The notes under the pieces are model-generated. The model was not told the DNA's origin. It saw only the letters and a list, made by a program, of their open reading frames with translations, and did no database searches. A DNA stretch of 64,000 nt from Microbacterium horticulturae (GTDB lineage: Bacteria; Actinomycetota; Actinomycetes; Actinomycetales; Microbacteriaceae). Numbering within the stretch: position 1 is the stretch's first letter; every line of letters starts with the position of its first letter. Made by a program: the position numbers and the translations under genes. Where the stretch lies: NCBI RefSeq assembly GCF_029094505.1, contig NZ_CP119108.1:930001-994000 (forward strand), in the 5' to 3' direction. Shown piece by piece: positions 54,092 to 62,481 of this stretch.

Positions 54092-54625
54092 GTGGACGCC
54101 AGACGAACCGCGTTCGAAGCCGTGTTCATCCGGCATCACGCCGCCGTGCTGCGCTTCGTGCAGCGACGCGTCGACGATCGGGAGCGTGCAGAGGAGCTGG
54201 CGATGGACTGCTTCGAGATAGCGTGGCGGCGGTTCGATCCTGCCGCGCCCTTCGAGTTGCCGTGGCTGCTGCAGACCGCGCGCAACCTCGTCGGCACGTC
54301 GTATCGACGTCGCGACCGCGAACGCGCGGGCCTCGAAGATCTCGCCGGTGCCGTGCGTGACCGCGGCGGTGCCGATGACCTCGAGCGGCTGGAGGTCCGG
54401 CTGGCGATGGAGGCGCTGCGCCCCGCCGACTGCGAGGTGCTGCAACTGGTCTATTGGGATGGGCTGTCGGCCGACGAGGCGGCGGAGGTCCTGGGATGCC
54501 GCACCGCCGCCGTGTGGAAGAGGCTCAGCCGCGCGCGCTCGGCGCTGCGGAAGCGCCTGGAACCGGAGGCGGCGTCGCCCGCACGGTTTCCGGAGAAGGG
54601 GGTGAGTGACCTTGCGCTGGACTGA
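54092..54625 (+). CDS. ECF-type sigma-70 factor
   Basis: A 177-residue sigma factor with region 2 (HHAAVLRFVQRRVDDRERAEELAMDCFEIAWRRF, then PWLLQTARNLVGTSYRRR) and region 4 (CEVLQLVYWDGLSADEAAEVLGCRTAAVWKRLSRARSALRKRL). The GTG at 54092 is chosen because AGGAGG lies 4-5 nt before it. An in-frame ATG at 54011 would add 27 residues but overlaps a possible -10 box TACAGT. It overlaps the next gene by 20 nt. Confidence 0.85.
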   Translation: MDARRTAFEAVFIRHHAAVLRFVQRRVDDRERAEELAMDCFEIAWRRFDPAAPFELPWLLQTARNLVGTSYRRRDRERAGLEDLAGAVRDRGGADDLERLEVRLAMEALRPADCEVLQLVYWDGLSADEAAEVLGCRTAAVWKRLSRARSALRKRLEPEAASPARFPEKGVSDLALD

Positions 54626-55610
54626 GGAAGAATTGGATGCCGCGATCCGGGCGGCCGACCCGGCCGTGGCGCCCGCGGGGGCCGAGCCGTCGGCCACGGC
54701 CCGCGCGCGGCTGCAGGCCATCATGGCCGAAGCGGTGTCGGCGCCGGCCGCGCCGCCGCGCCGTGGACGTGCACGGGTCGCCGGTTGGAGCATCGGCGGC
54801 GTGGTCGCCGGCCTCGCCGCGGCCGTCACCGTCGCGGTCGTGGTGACCACCGCGGTGCCGGCGCCCGCGGTGGCGGTCACGCCGCCGCCGCTCGAGCCCA
54901 CCCCGATCGCGGCGACCCTGCCGCAGCTGATGGCGGAGTCGGTCCGCACGCTCGACACCGAACCCGCGGGGACCCTCGCCCGCAACGGCCAGGTCGTGAC
55001 GTGGCAGATGCCCGACGGCGAAGACCGCGGGCCCATCGTGCCCGAGCGTTACAAGTGGGTTCCCGACGGCGACGGGACCGGGCATCTGAAGGTCGTGACC
55101 GACCCGGCCTACTCCGTGGTGGACGGCAAGGTCGCAGCCCCCACGGGCGACGTCCCCACGCCGGGGACGACCGTCGCGCCGCAGCGGTGGGCGAACGGTC
55201 GGGGGCTGTTCCCCGAGGCACCGCCGTCCGACGGGCCGGATGCGCTGGCCGCATACCTGCGTGCGCACGTGCCGCTGCCGGCATCCCCCGACGCCATGAA
55301 CTACTTCGGCGCGCTCAGCATCCTGCTGGGGGAGTGGACGCTGACCCCGCAGCAGCATGCCGACGCGCTGCAGCTGCTCGAACAGACAGGCGATCTGCGG
55401 GTGCTGGGCCGAGTCACCGACAGACTCGGACGAGACGGTGTCGCCTTCTCGATCCACTCGGCGAAGCGCCCGCAGTTCACCGTGACGGTGGTGCTGGATG
55501 CCGCGACCCGCCGCATCATCGCGGCCGACACCGTCTACGCCGGCGGCGTCGACACGATCGATGCCGCGCCCGGCTCGGTGGTCGAGTACTCGGCGTGGGT
55601 CGCGCCCTGA
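54606..55610 (+). CDS. CU044_5270-type membrane protein, probable sigma-factor partner
   Basis: A 334-residue protein. The cytoplasmic N-terminal part (EEELDAAIRAADPAVAPAGAEPSATARARLQ) is followed by one membrane helix (about residues 62-85, VAGLAAAVTVAVVVTTA) and a large extracellular domain with a mixed sheet pattern. Such proteins regularly follow ECF-like sigma factors in actinobacteria and are thought to act as sensors or anti-sigma partners. The GTG start lies inside the sigma gene. Confidence 0.75.
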   Translation: MTLRWTEEELDAAIRAADPAVAPAGAEPSATARARLQAIMAEAVSAPAAPPRRGRARVAGWSIGGVVAGLAAAVTVAVVVTTAVPAPAVAVTPPPLEPTPIAATLPQLMAESVRTLDTEPAGTLARNGQVVTWQMPDGEDRGPIVPERYKWVPDGDGTGHLKVVTDPAYSVVDGKVAAPTGDVPTPGTTVAPQRWANGRGLFPEAPPSDGPDALAAYLRAHVPLPASPDAMNYFGALSILLGEWTLTPQQHADALQLLEQTGDLRVLGRVTDRLGRDGVAFSIHSAKRPQFTVTVVLDAATRRIIAADTVYAGGVDTIDAAPGSVVEYSAWVAP

Positions 55611-55613
55611 CGG

Positions 55614-56435
55614 CTACGCGCGCGGCGCGACGGCCTCCCACGGCACGGTGACCTCGCCCAGGCGCCAACGCGAGCGGTTCCGCAGCGGCCAGCCGGCGTC
55701 GACGAGCGCCTGCATCGCCGCGCGCCAGCGCTGCACCGGCCCGAACGGCGACATGGCCGCCGCGCGGTTCCACTCGCGATCAAGCGCCGAGATGAAGTCG
55801 TGGATGCGCTCGCCGGGCACATTGCGATGGATGAGCGCCTTCGGCAGCCGCTCCGCAGCGATCGAGGGACGCTCCAGGGTCGCCAAGCGCAGCGAGATCG
55901 TCAGCGACCGGGGCACGCCGCGGTCGTCGACGGCGATCCAACTGGAGACGCGCCCGATCTCGTCGCAGGTGCCCTCCACCACGAGTCCCGCGGGCGCGAG
56001 CCGCGCGGACATTCGACCCCAGGCATCCCGCACGTCGTTCTCGTCGTACTGGCGCAGCACATTGAACGCGCGGATCACCGCAGGTCGTCGCGCGTGCGGG
56101 GTCGGCACCTCGAACCCGCCCCGTGCGAACGAGACCCGGGCATCGGGCGCGAACGGCGTGCGTCGCGCCCGCACTTCGTCGAGCTGCGCCCGCGCCCGCG
56201 CGACGCGGTCGGGGTCCAGCTCGAGGCCCAGCACGTGGACGTCGCGGCGCACCGGACGCAACCGCGCTTCGAGTTCGAGTGCCGTCACGCCGCTGGCGCC
56301 GTATCCGAGGTCGACGACCAGCGGGTCGGCGGCACGACGCAGGGTGGGGTGGCGGGCGATCCAGCGATCGACACGGCGCAACCGATTGGTCCCCGTCGTG
56401 CCGCGCGTCGGACGGCCGACGGGGGAGGATGTCAT
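55614..56435 (-). CDS. SAM-dependent methyltransferase-like protein
   Basis: A 273-residue class I methyltransferase-like protein. Motif I reads VVDLGYGASGVTALELE at about residues 40-56 and a motif II-like LGLELDPDRVARA follows. The target is unknown; relatives in actinobacteria are annotated as hypothetical class I methyltransferases. The ATG at 56435 is chosen; the frame upstream reads antisense through the gpmA start. It is divergent from gpmA. Confidence 0.7.
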   Translation of the reverse strand: MTSSPVGRPTRGTTGTNRLRRVDRWIARHPTLRRAADPLVVDLGYGASGVTALELEARLRPVRRDVHVLGLELDPDRVARARAQLDEVRARRTPFAPDARVSFARGGFEVPTPHARRPAVIRAFNVLRQYDENDVRDAWGRMSARLAPAGLVVEGTCDEIGRVSSWIAVDDRGVPRSLTISLRLATLERPSIAAERLPKALIHRNVPGERIHDFISALDREWNRAAAMSPFGPVQRWRAAMQALVDAGWPLRNRSRWRLGEVTVPWEAVAPRA

Positions 56436-56475
56436 CACCTCTATGATCTCACCGGGCCGTCTGTAAGCTGGCTCC

Positions 56476-57222
56476 ATGACCGCGCCGTACACACTGATCC
56501 TGCTCCGCCACGGGCAGAGCGAGTGGAACAAGTCCAACCAGTTCACCGGATGGGTGGATGTCCGTCTCACCGACCAGGGCAAGGCTGAGGCCCAGCGCGG
56601 CGGCGAGTTGCTGGCCGAGAAGGGTCTGCACCCCGACATCGTGCACACCTCGGTGCTCTCTCGCGCCATCCAGACCGCAGATATCGCGCTCGACGCGGCA
56701 GACCGGCTCTGGATCCCGGTGAAGCGCTCGTGGCGGCTGAACGAGCGCCACTACGGTGCACTGCAGGGCAAAGACAAGGCGCAGACCCTCGCCGAGTTCG
56801 GCGAGGAGCAGTTCATGCTCTGGCGCCGCTCGTTCGACGTGCCGCCGCCCGAGCTCGCTGATGACGCCGAGTACAGCCAGGCGCACGATCCGCGCTACGC
56901 CGACATCGACGGCGACATCCCGCGCACCGAGTCGCTCAAGCTGGTCATCGACCGGCTGCTGCCGTACTGGCACGGCGAGATCGTGCCCGATCTGCAGGCC
57001 GGCAAGACAGTGCTCGTGGCTGCGCACGGCAACTCGCTGCGCGCCCTCGTCAAGCACCTCGATGGGATCAGCGACGACGACATCGCAGCGCTGAACATTC
57101 CGACCGGCATCCCGCTCGTCTATCACCTCGGCGAAGACCTGCAGCCGCTGGGGCCGGGGGAGTACCTCGACCCCGAGGCCGCCGCCGCGGGTGCCGCGGC
57201 CGTCGCGAACCAGGGCAAGTAG
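56476..57222 (+). CDS. gpmA: 2,3-bisphosphoglycerate-dependent phosphoglycerate mutase
   Basis: A 248-residue dPGM. The phospho-His motif [10 protein letters not shown] (His about 12), [15 protein letters not shown] and [14 protein letters not shown] are all present. It interconverts 3- and 2-phosphoglycerate. The ATG lies 6 nt after TAAGCT (56464-56469). It precedes phoU/senX3/regX3, as gpm1 does in mycobacteria. Confidence 0.96.
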   Translation: MTAPYTLILLRHGQSEWNKSNQFTGWVDVRLTDQGKAEAQRGGELLAEKGLHPDIVHTSVLSRAIQTADIALDAADRLWIPVKRSWRLNERHYGALQGKDKAQTLAEFGEEQFMLWRRSFDVPPPELADDAEYSQAHDPRYADIDGDIPRTESLKLVIDRLLPYWHGEIVPDLQAGKTVLVAAHGNSLRALVKHLDGISDDDIAALNIPTGIPLVYHLGEDLQPLGPGEYLDPEAAAAGAAAVANQGK

Positions 57223-57240
57223 CGCCGCGAGACGCGCGAC

Positions 57241-57268
57241 GGGCCGCCGGGGGAATTCCCGGCGGCCC
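57241..57268. terminator. Terminator after gpmA
   Basis: GGGCCGCCGGG/CCCGGCGGCCC, a perfect 11-bp stem with a 6-nt loop, 18 nt past the gpmA stop. Confidence 0.8.
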
Positions 57269-57299
57269 GGTTCACGTCATGCCGGGATCGCCCGCCCCG

Positions 57300-57369
57300 A
57301 ATCAGGTGTTCTCGCGAGATCAGGCCGATTCGGCTCCACAATGTCCTGATCTCGCGAAAACACCTGATT
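57300..57369. repeat. 25-bp inverted repeat between gpmA and phoU
   Basis: The arms 57300-57324 and 57345-57369 pair over 25 positions with one mismatch around a 20-nt spacer. The right arm holds CTGATCTCGCGAAAACACCT. The complement GTGTTTTCGCGAGATC shares all but one base with the tandem units at 61744-61821. It lies just past the gpmA terminator. Confidence 0.8.
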
Positions 57370-57422
57370 TCGTGACGGGGTTCGCGCGGGTAAGGCGCGG
57401 CATCCGCTCCGTACCCTCGAAC

Positions 57423-58073
57423 TCAGTCGTCTCCGGCCCAGTCGCCGGTGGCGAGGTAGACGACCTTCTTGGCCACCGATACGGCGTGATCGGCGAACCG
57501 CTCGTGATAGCGGCTGGCAAGGGTCGCATCGACGGTGGCCGAGGCCTCACCCTGCCAGCTGTCGCTGAGCACCTTCTCGAACACGGCGATGTGCAGTTCG
57601 TCCACGTCGTCGTCGGCATTGCGGATGCGCTCCGCCAGATCGAGGTTCTCGGTGCGCAGCAGTTCGGCGAGCGTGCGTGCGACGTCCACATCGAGCTCGC
57701 CCATCTTCGTGAAGGTGGCCTTCAGGCCCTTCGGGATCGCCCGTTCCGGAAAGCGCATGCGCGTCAGCTGTGCGATGTGCTCGGCGATGTCGCCCATGCG
57801 CTCCAGGGAGGCCGAGACCCTCAGGCTCATCACCACGATCCGCAGGTCGCGCGCGACCGGCTGCTGCCGGGCGAGGATCTCGATCGCCAGCTCGTCGAGC
57901 GCGAGTGCCCGCTCGTCGATGACGCTGTCGGCGTCGATGACCTCCTCGGCCAGCGTCACATCGCTCGTGCCGAACGCCGTCGTGGCCTTCTCCATGGCCG
58001 TGGCAACGAGCTCGGCGATCTCGACGAGTCCGTTCTGGAGCTCTTCGAGGGACTGATGGAACACCTCGCGCAT
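57423..58073 (-). CDS. phoU: Phosphate-signalling regulator PhoU
   Basis: A 216-residue protein of two three-helix bundles with the metal-binding sets (SLRVSASLERMGDIAEHI, SRYHERFADHAVSVAKKV). It links Pst transport to SenX3-RegX3. The start is taken as the ATG at 58073 giving MREVFHQSLEEL, the usual PhoU N terminus and length; an ATG at 58121 would add 16 residues. A PHO-box-like repeat lies about 90 nt upstream. It is divergent from senX3. Confidence 0.93.
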   Translation of the reverse strand: MREVFHQSLEELQNGLVEIAELVATAMEKATTAFGTSDVTLAEEVIDADSVIDERALALDELAIEILARQQPVARDLRIVVMSLRVSASLERMGDIAEHIAQLTRMRFPERAIPKGLKATFTKMGELDVDVARTLAELLRTENLDLAERIRNADDDVDELHIAVFEKVLSDSWQGEASATVDATLASRYHERFADHAVSVAKKVVYLATGDWAGDD

Positions 58074-58161
58074 GCGGATACCCGTTCTGATCGGAAAGTC
58101 GGTCGATGCGATCTTCGCCATCGAAGGTTAACGGACGGTGTCGCGGCGGCGAACTCTTCGG

Positions 58162-58183
58162 CCACGGTGCACGGCTGGTGAAC
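58162..58183 (-). promoter_or_regulatory. PHO-box-like direct repeat in the phoU/senX3 gap
   Basis: On the minus strand, GTTCACCAGCC followed by GTGCACCGTGG: two 11-nt units with the G-T-(T/G)-C-A-C-C core, like the pstS site. It could serve phoU and the divergent senX3-regX3. Confidence 0.6.
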
Positions 58184-58214
58184 GAGGGATGTCGCGGGCC
58201 CATACCCTGTTCGT

Positions 58215-59411
58215 ATGGATGCCGCGGAGCTCGCTCTGTTCGCGCTGCTCATCGGGGCGGTGCTGGGGGTGTCGGTCGCGCTCGTGGTCGCGGCGGCGTA
58301 CCGGGCGCGCGACCGCGCCGTGCGGCGTGGAGCTATCACCGTTCCGGAGGGCATCGGGACCGTCCTTGCCGGCATGGATGATGCGGCCGTCGTGGTGGAT
58401 CCGTCGGGCACGGTGGTTGTGGCATCCACCCCCGCCGCCGAGGCGGGGCTCGTGGAGGGCCGCACCCTCCCGGAGGCGCAGCTTGCGCTGCTCGCCCGCG
58501 CCGCACGCGCAGGCACCGCCTCGGACCCGGTCGTGGTGCCGCTGCGCAGTGCCGGGGAGGTGCGATCGGTCGCCGTCCACGCGCGCGCCATCGCGCCGCG
58601 CCTGGTGCTGCTCGTGCTCCACGACGTGACCGAGCAGGAGCGCCTGGCGAAGATGCGCCGCGACTTCATCGCCAACACGAGCCATGAGCTGAAGACGCCC
58701 GCGGGTGCGGTGAGCCTGCTGGGTGAGGCGATCGAGTCGGCGGCCGACGATCCGGCCGAGGTGCGCGGCTTCGCGCGGCGTTTGCGGGCGGAGGCCGAGC
58801 GCCTGGGGGCTCTCACGACCCGCATCATGACGCTCTCGCAGCTGGAGGCCGACGAACCCCTTGCGATGCGCGAGGTGCCGGTCGACGAATTGGTCACGGG
58901 CGCCATCGAGGCGCACGCCGCGCAGGCCGACGCCGCGCGGGTCCAGATCGTGCGCGGCGGCGAGACCGGTGCACAGCTTTACGGCGACCCGCGGCTGCTC
59001 TCGGAGGCGCTCGGCAATCTCATCGCGAACGCGATCGCGTACTCCTCGCCCGCGACCCATGTCGGCGTGGGCGTGAAGACGGTCGGGGGCGTCGTCGAGA
59101 TCTCCGTCACCGATCAGGGCATCGGCATCGCCGAAGACGACCAGGAGCGCATCTTCGAGCGCTTCTACCGCGCAGATCGCGCGCGCTCTCGCCGCACGGG
59201 CGGCACCGGCTTGGGCCTGGCCATCGTCAAGCATGCCGTGCAGCGGCACGGCGGCGAGGTGCGTCTGTGGTCGAGGCCTGGGCAGGGTTCGACGTTCACG
59301 ATCCGTCTGCCGCAGGCGGTTCGCGATGCCGCGGACGAGGCCGCCCTGCGGCATCCCACCCGCTCATCCGACAAGAAGAAGCGCAAGCGACGGAAGGACA
59401 GCGCCGCATGA
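58215..59411 (+). CDS. senX3: Sensor histidine kinase SenX3/PhoR type
   Basis: A 398-residue kinase. An N-terminal hydrophobic segment (about residues 5-30) is followed by a PAS-like region (GMDDAAVVVDPSGTVV). The HisKA motif is FIANTSHELKTP, and the ATPase domain has the N box NLIANAIAYSS and G boxes DQGIGI and GGTGLGLAI. It senses phosphate supply via PhoU/Pst. The ATG is 6 nt after TACCCT (58203-58208). It overlaps regX3 by 4 nt. The end is a Lys/Arg-rich tail. Confidence 0.94.
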   Translation: MDAAELALFALLIGAVLGVSVALVVAAAYRARDRAVRRGAITVPEGIGTVLAGMDDAAVVVDPSGTVVVASTPAAEAGLVEGRTLPEAQLALLARAARAGTASDPVVVPLRSAGEVRSVAVHARAIAPRLVLLVLHDVTEQERLAKMRRDFIANTSHELKTPAGAVSLLGEAIESAADDPAEVRGFARRLRAEAERLGALTTRIMTLSQLEADEPLAMREVPVDELVTGAIEAHAAQADAARVQIVRGGETGAQLYGDPRLLSEALGNLIANAIAYSSPATHVGVGVKTVGGVVEISVTDQGIGIAEDDQERIFERFYRADRARSRRTGGTGLGLAIVKHAVQRHGGEVRLWSRPGQGSTFTIRLPQAVRDAADEAALRHPTRSSDKKKRKRRKDSAA

Positions 59412-60094
59412 CCCGTGTATTGATCGTCGAGGACGAACCCGATCTCGCCGACCCCCTCGCCTACCTGCTTCGTCGAGAGGGGTTCGAGGTCGAGATCGCC
59501 GGGGACGGCAACGCGGCCCTGGCCACGTTCCAAGCGCACGGGGCCGACATCGTGCTGCTCGACCTGATGCTGCCCGGGATGCCCGGCACCGAGGTGTGCC
59601 GGCAGATCCGCACGACCAGTGCGGTGCCCATCATCATGGTGACGGCCAAAGACACCGAGATCGACATCGTCGTCGGGCTCGAGCTGGGCGCCGACGACTA
59701 CATCACCAAGCCGTACTCGGCACGTGAGCTGCTGGCGCGCATGCGGGCGGTGCTGCGCCGCACCGCGGAGGCCGACGCGGACCTCGATGACGGCGTGCTC
59801 GAGGCCGGGCGCGTGCGGCTCGATGCCGATCGGCACATCGTCACGGTGGGCGGTGAGGCAGTGAACATGCCGCTGAAGGAATTCGAGTTGCTCGAGGTGC
59901 TGATGCGCAACGCGGGCCGCGTGCTGACCCGCGGGCAGCTCATCGACCGCGTATGGGGGAGCGACTACTTCGGCGACACCAAGACGCTCGACGTGCACGT
60001 CAAGCGCATCCGGTCGCGCATCGAGGCCGACCCGCGCAACCCGGTGATGCTCGTCACCGTGCGCGGGCTCGGCTATCGCTTCGAAGAGGCGTGA
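59408..60094 (+). CDS. regX3: Response regulator RegX3/PhoP type
   Basis: A 228-residue OmpR-family regulator. The receiver has IVEDEPDLADP, the phospho-Asp in VLLDLMLPGMPG and KPYSARELLARM; the winged helix has LKEFELLEVLMRNAGRVLTRGQLIDRVWG. It activates phosphate-starvation genes through PHO boxes like those found before pstS and phoU. It is coupled to senX3 by ATGA. Confidence 0.95.
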   Translation: MTRVLIVEDEPDLADPLAYLLRREGFEVEIAGDGNAALATFQAHGADIVLLDLMLPGMPGTEVCRQIRTTSAVPIIMVTAKDTEIDIVVGLELGADDYITKPYSARELLARMRAVLRRTAEADADLDDGVLEAGRVRLDADRHIVTVGGEAVNMPLKEFELLEVLMRNAGRVLTRGQLIDRVWGSDYFGDTKTLDVHVKRIRSRIEADPRNPVMLVTVRGLGYRFEEA

Positions 60095-60097
60095 GGG

Positions 60098-60616
60098 TCA
60101 GGACGCCGGGGTCTCGGTCGCCATGGGCGTCGGCGTCGGCGTCGGGACGAAGCCGGTGAGGTATTCCTCGCCGCCGTCCAGCACAGGCACGTTGGCCTGG
60201 GCACCGGCGGCCGTGCCGGACTGGAAGTACACCTTCACGGTGAGGCCGGGCTTGACGCCCAGGTTGTCGAGGCGCAGCGGGTCGACGTTCTCGCCGAGGC
60301 TCGACACGCTGTGCGCGGCCACGCGCACGGTCTCGCTGATCTTGCCGGCGGAAGCCTCGACCTGGACGTTGAGGGTCTGATCATCGGCCGTGGTGTTGAC
60401 GATCGTGGCGATGAGGTTGCCGGTGCTGCCGTCGTCGGTCGCGACGATCAGCGCGTTGCGCACCTGCAGCGGGGCGCCTTCGGTGTCGGCGACGTTGATG
60501 CCGTCACTGGGTGAGTAGGGGATCGTCGTGTCCTGCGCGGAGATCATGGAGCAACCAGTGGCGCCCATGACGACGGCGGCGCAGACGGCGATGGACGCGA
60601 GCAGGCGCGATTTCAC
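60098..60616 (-). CDS. LpqE-like lipoprotein
   Basis: A 172-residue exported protein. The signal peptide ends in GATGC (Cys about 22). A beta-sandwich-like domain follows (VRNALIVATDDGSTGNLIATIVN), then a Thr/Pro-rich tail. Its place divergent from carD matches lpqE in mycobacteria. Its function is unknown. Confidence 0.8.
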   Translation of the reverse strand: MKSRLLASIAVCAAVVMGATGCSMISAQDTTIPYSPSDGINVADTEGAPLQVRNALIVATDDGSTGNLIATIVNTTADDQTLNVQVEASAGKISETVRVAAHSVSSLGENVDPLRLDNLGVKPGLTVKVYFQSGTAAGAQANVPVLDGGEEYLTGFVPTPTPTPMATETPAS

Positions 60617-60728
60617 GGTTCCTCCCAGGGCAAGACGATAAGCTCTTGCATTCTACGGGGTCCTCGGGAACCGCGAGACATCGCTTCTGCAGCGACGCAG
60701 AGCGAACCTTAGTGCATACGCGCTGTGG

Positions 60729-60734
60729 TATCCT
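60729..60734 (+). promoter_or_regulatory. Extended -10 promoter of carD
   Basis: TGGTATCCT, an extended -10 hexamer 27 nt before the carD ATG. AAAGGA at 60745-60750 is its ribosome-binding site, so this gene has a short leader, unlike many neighbours. No good -35 is seen. Confidence 0.5.
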
Positions 60735-60760
60735 GGTAGTTGCCGAAAGGATATAACTGC

Positions 60761-61243
60761 ATGCTTTTTGAGGTTGGCGAGACGGTCGTTTATCCGCACC
60801 ACGGGGCGGCGACGATCGCGGAAGTGAAGACCCGAGTCATCAAGGGCGAAGAGAAGGTCTATCTGAAGCTCCGCGTCACCCAAGGCGATCTGACCATCGA
60901 GGTGCCGGCTGAGAACGTCGACCTGGTCGGCGTCCGCGACGTCATCGGCAAGGAGGGGCTCGAGAAGGTCTTCGAGGTCCTGCGCGCGCCGTTCACGGAA
61001 GAGCCCACGAACTGGTCGCGCCGGTACAAGGCGAACCTCGAGAAGCTCGCCTCCGGTGACGTCATCAAGGTGAGCGAGGTCGTGCGCGACCTGTGGCGCC
61101 GTGATCAGGACCGCGGCTTGTCCGCGGGCGAGAAGCGGATGCTCGCCAAGGCGCGTCAGATCCTCGTCTCCGAGCTCGCGCTTGCTGAGAAGACCGATGA
61201 AGAGAAGGCCAGCGGCCTGCTCGACGAGGTGCTCGCCTCCTGA
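60761..61243 (+). CDS. carD: CarD-family RNA polymerase-binding regulator
   Basis: A 160-residue essential transcription factor. The N-terminal RNA polymerase interaction domain begins [19 protein letters not shown]; the C-terminal helical DNA-binding part includes [20 protein letters not shown]. It stabilises open complexes, especially at rRNA promoters. AAAGGA lies about 10 nt before the ATG. Its stop overlaps the proposed CTG start of ispF. Confidence 0.96.
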   Translation: MLFEVGETVVYPHHGAATIAEVKTRVIKGEEKVYLKLRVTQGDLTIEVPAENVDLVGVRDVIGKEGLEKVFEVLRAPFTEEPTNWSRRYKANLEKLASGDVIKVSEVVRDLWRRDQDRGLSAGEKRMLAKARQILVSELALAEKTDEEKASGLLDEVLAS

Positions 61244-61731
61244 GCGCGATTCCCCGGGTCGGCATCGGCACAGACGTGCACCGCTTCGGCGGTGCGGGAG
61301 TGCTGTGGTTGGCCGGGCTGGAATGGCCGGGCGAACCGGCTCTTGAGGGGCATTCCGACGGGGATGCCGTGGCCCACGCCATCGTGGACGCTCTGCTGTC
61401 CGCAGCGGGCCTCGGCGATATCGGCACGCACTTCGGTGTCGACCAGCCGGAAGCGTCGGGCGCCCATGCTGCGGCGTTTCTCGCGCGCAGCCTTGAGCTC
61501 GTGGCCAAGGCAGGCTTCGCCGTCGGCAACGTCGCCGTGCAGGTGCAGGCGAACAGGCCGCGGCTGACGCCGCGCCGGGCCGAGGCTGAGGCTGTGCTGT
61601 CGGCGGCGCTCGGCGGTGCACCCGTGTCGGTGTCGGCGACGACCACCGACGGCCTGGGCTTCACCGGCCGCGGCGAGGGCGTCGCGGCCCACGCCGTGGC
61701 GCTGCTCCTGCCGCTGCCGCTCACGCGCTGA
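61240..61731 (+). CDS. ispF: 2-C-methyl-D-erythritol 2,4-cyclodiphosphate synthase
   Basis: A 163-residue IspF in the non-mevalonate isoprenoid pathway. [11 protein letters not shown] holds the zinc Asp and His, followed by [14 protein letters not shown] and a C-terminal [15 protein letters not shown]. The frame has no ATG, GTG or TTG upstream of the zinc-binding residues; the GTG at 61276 would remove the Asp. CTG at 61240 is therefore the likely start, with GAGGTG 8 nt upstream and a CTGA overlap with carD. ispD, usually between carD and ispF in mycobacteria, is absent. Confidence 0.9.
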   Translation: MSAIPRVGIGTDVHRFGGAGVLWLAGLEWPGEPALEGHSDGDAVAHAIVDALLSAAGLGDIGTHFGVDQPEASGAHAAAFLARSLELVAKAGFAVGNVAVQVQANRPRLTPRRAEAEAVLSAALGGAPVSVSATTTDGLGFTGRGEGVAAHAVALLLPLPLTR

Positions 61732-61743
61732 CCCCGGCCGGCC

Positions 61744-61821
61744 TTTCGCGAGGTCGTACGTGTTTTCGCGAGGTCGTACGTGTTTTCGCGAGGTCGTAGG
61801 TGTTTTCGCGAGGTCGTACCT
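61744..61821. repeat. Four tandem 20-nt repeats (TTTTCGCGAGGTCGTACGTG)
   Basis: Four near-identical copies with exact 20-nt period, right after ispF and just before the GNAT stop. The core CGCGAGGTCGTA is the reverse complement of the core in the array at 62380-62459. Confidence 0.9.
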
Positions 61822-61828
61822 CTCCTCT

Positions 61829-62290
61829 TCAGAGGCCGCGGGTCATGAACACCGACCGCGGGTCGCGTCGGTAGTCGCCGAACGGCTCGCACCGCATGAA
61901 ACCCTCGCTCGCGTACAGGCTTCGGGCCGGCAAGAAGGATGCCGTCGAGCCCGTCTCGAGCCACAGCCGCGGCATCCCCTCGATTTTCGCGTGCGAGATG
62001 ATGTGGCGCAGCACCGCGCGTCCGACTCCGGTGCCGCGGAAGGCATCATCGACACGCATGGACTTGATCTCGCCGTCGCCCGTCTCGAGCTGCTTGAGCG
62101 CACCGATACCGGCGATGCGGTCGCCGGCCCACGCCGACCAGAACACGATGGACGGATCGCATAGCTCGTGGATGCCGAGGGCGTGGACGCTCTCGACCGG
62201 GGTCTGCGCGTGCATGTCGGTGAGATGGGCGGTGACGAGTGCCAGAGTGGGGGATGCTGTCGGGTCATCGGTGCGGATGGTCACTGCCAT
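61829..62290 (-). CDS. GNAT-family N-acetyltransferase
   Basis: A 153-residue acetyltransferase. Motif A reads KSMRVDDAFRGTGVGRAVLRHII (about residues 72-95) and the end LYASEGFMRCEPFGDYRRDPRSVFM is the typical GNAT C terminus. The substrate is unknown. AAGGAG lies 7 nt before the ATG at 62290. It is flanked on both sides by tandem repeat arrays in opposite orientation. Confidence 0.9.
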   Translation of the reverse strand: MAVTIRTDDPTASPTLALVTAHLTDMHAQTPVESVHALGIHELCDPSIVFWSAWAGDRIAGIGALKQLETGDGEIKSMRVDDAFRGTGVGRAVLRHIISHAKIEGMPRLWLETGSTASFLPARSLYASEGFMRCEPFGDYRRDPRSVFMTRGL

Positions 62291-62379
62291 GGGAACTCCT
62301 TGCGTGCAGCCCGACGATATGCGAACGATGTGACAGACACATTTCGAAGTCATATCGCTGAAGGAGCGGGAGATCGGCG

Positions 62380-62459
62380 CTACGACCTCGCGGGATCGGC
62401 TACGACCTCGCGGGATTCGCTACGACCTCGCGGGAACGGGTGCGACCTCGGCGGAGGGG
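62380..62459. repeat. Four tandem 20-nt repeats (CTACGACCTCGCGGGATCGG)
   Basis: Four copies with 20-nt period (62380, 62400, 62420, 62440), the last diverged. The core TACGACCTCGCG is the exact complement of the core in the 61744 array. It ends 10 nt before the cysS -10 box. The rest of the 62291-62481 gap shows no gene. Confidence 0.9.
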
Positions 62460-62481
62460 GCGGCGCCGGTAGGCTGGGTGG

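Noticed and set aside
58074..58121. Longer PhoU from the ATG at 58121
   Set aside because: The extra 16 residues are unlike PhoU N termini, and the likely -10 box places the transcript start near that codon.
61744..62459. CRISPR array
   Set aside because: Units repeat back to back at 20 nt without unique spacers, and there are no cas genes.
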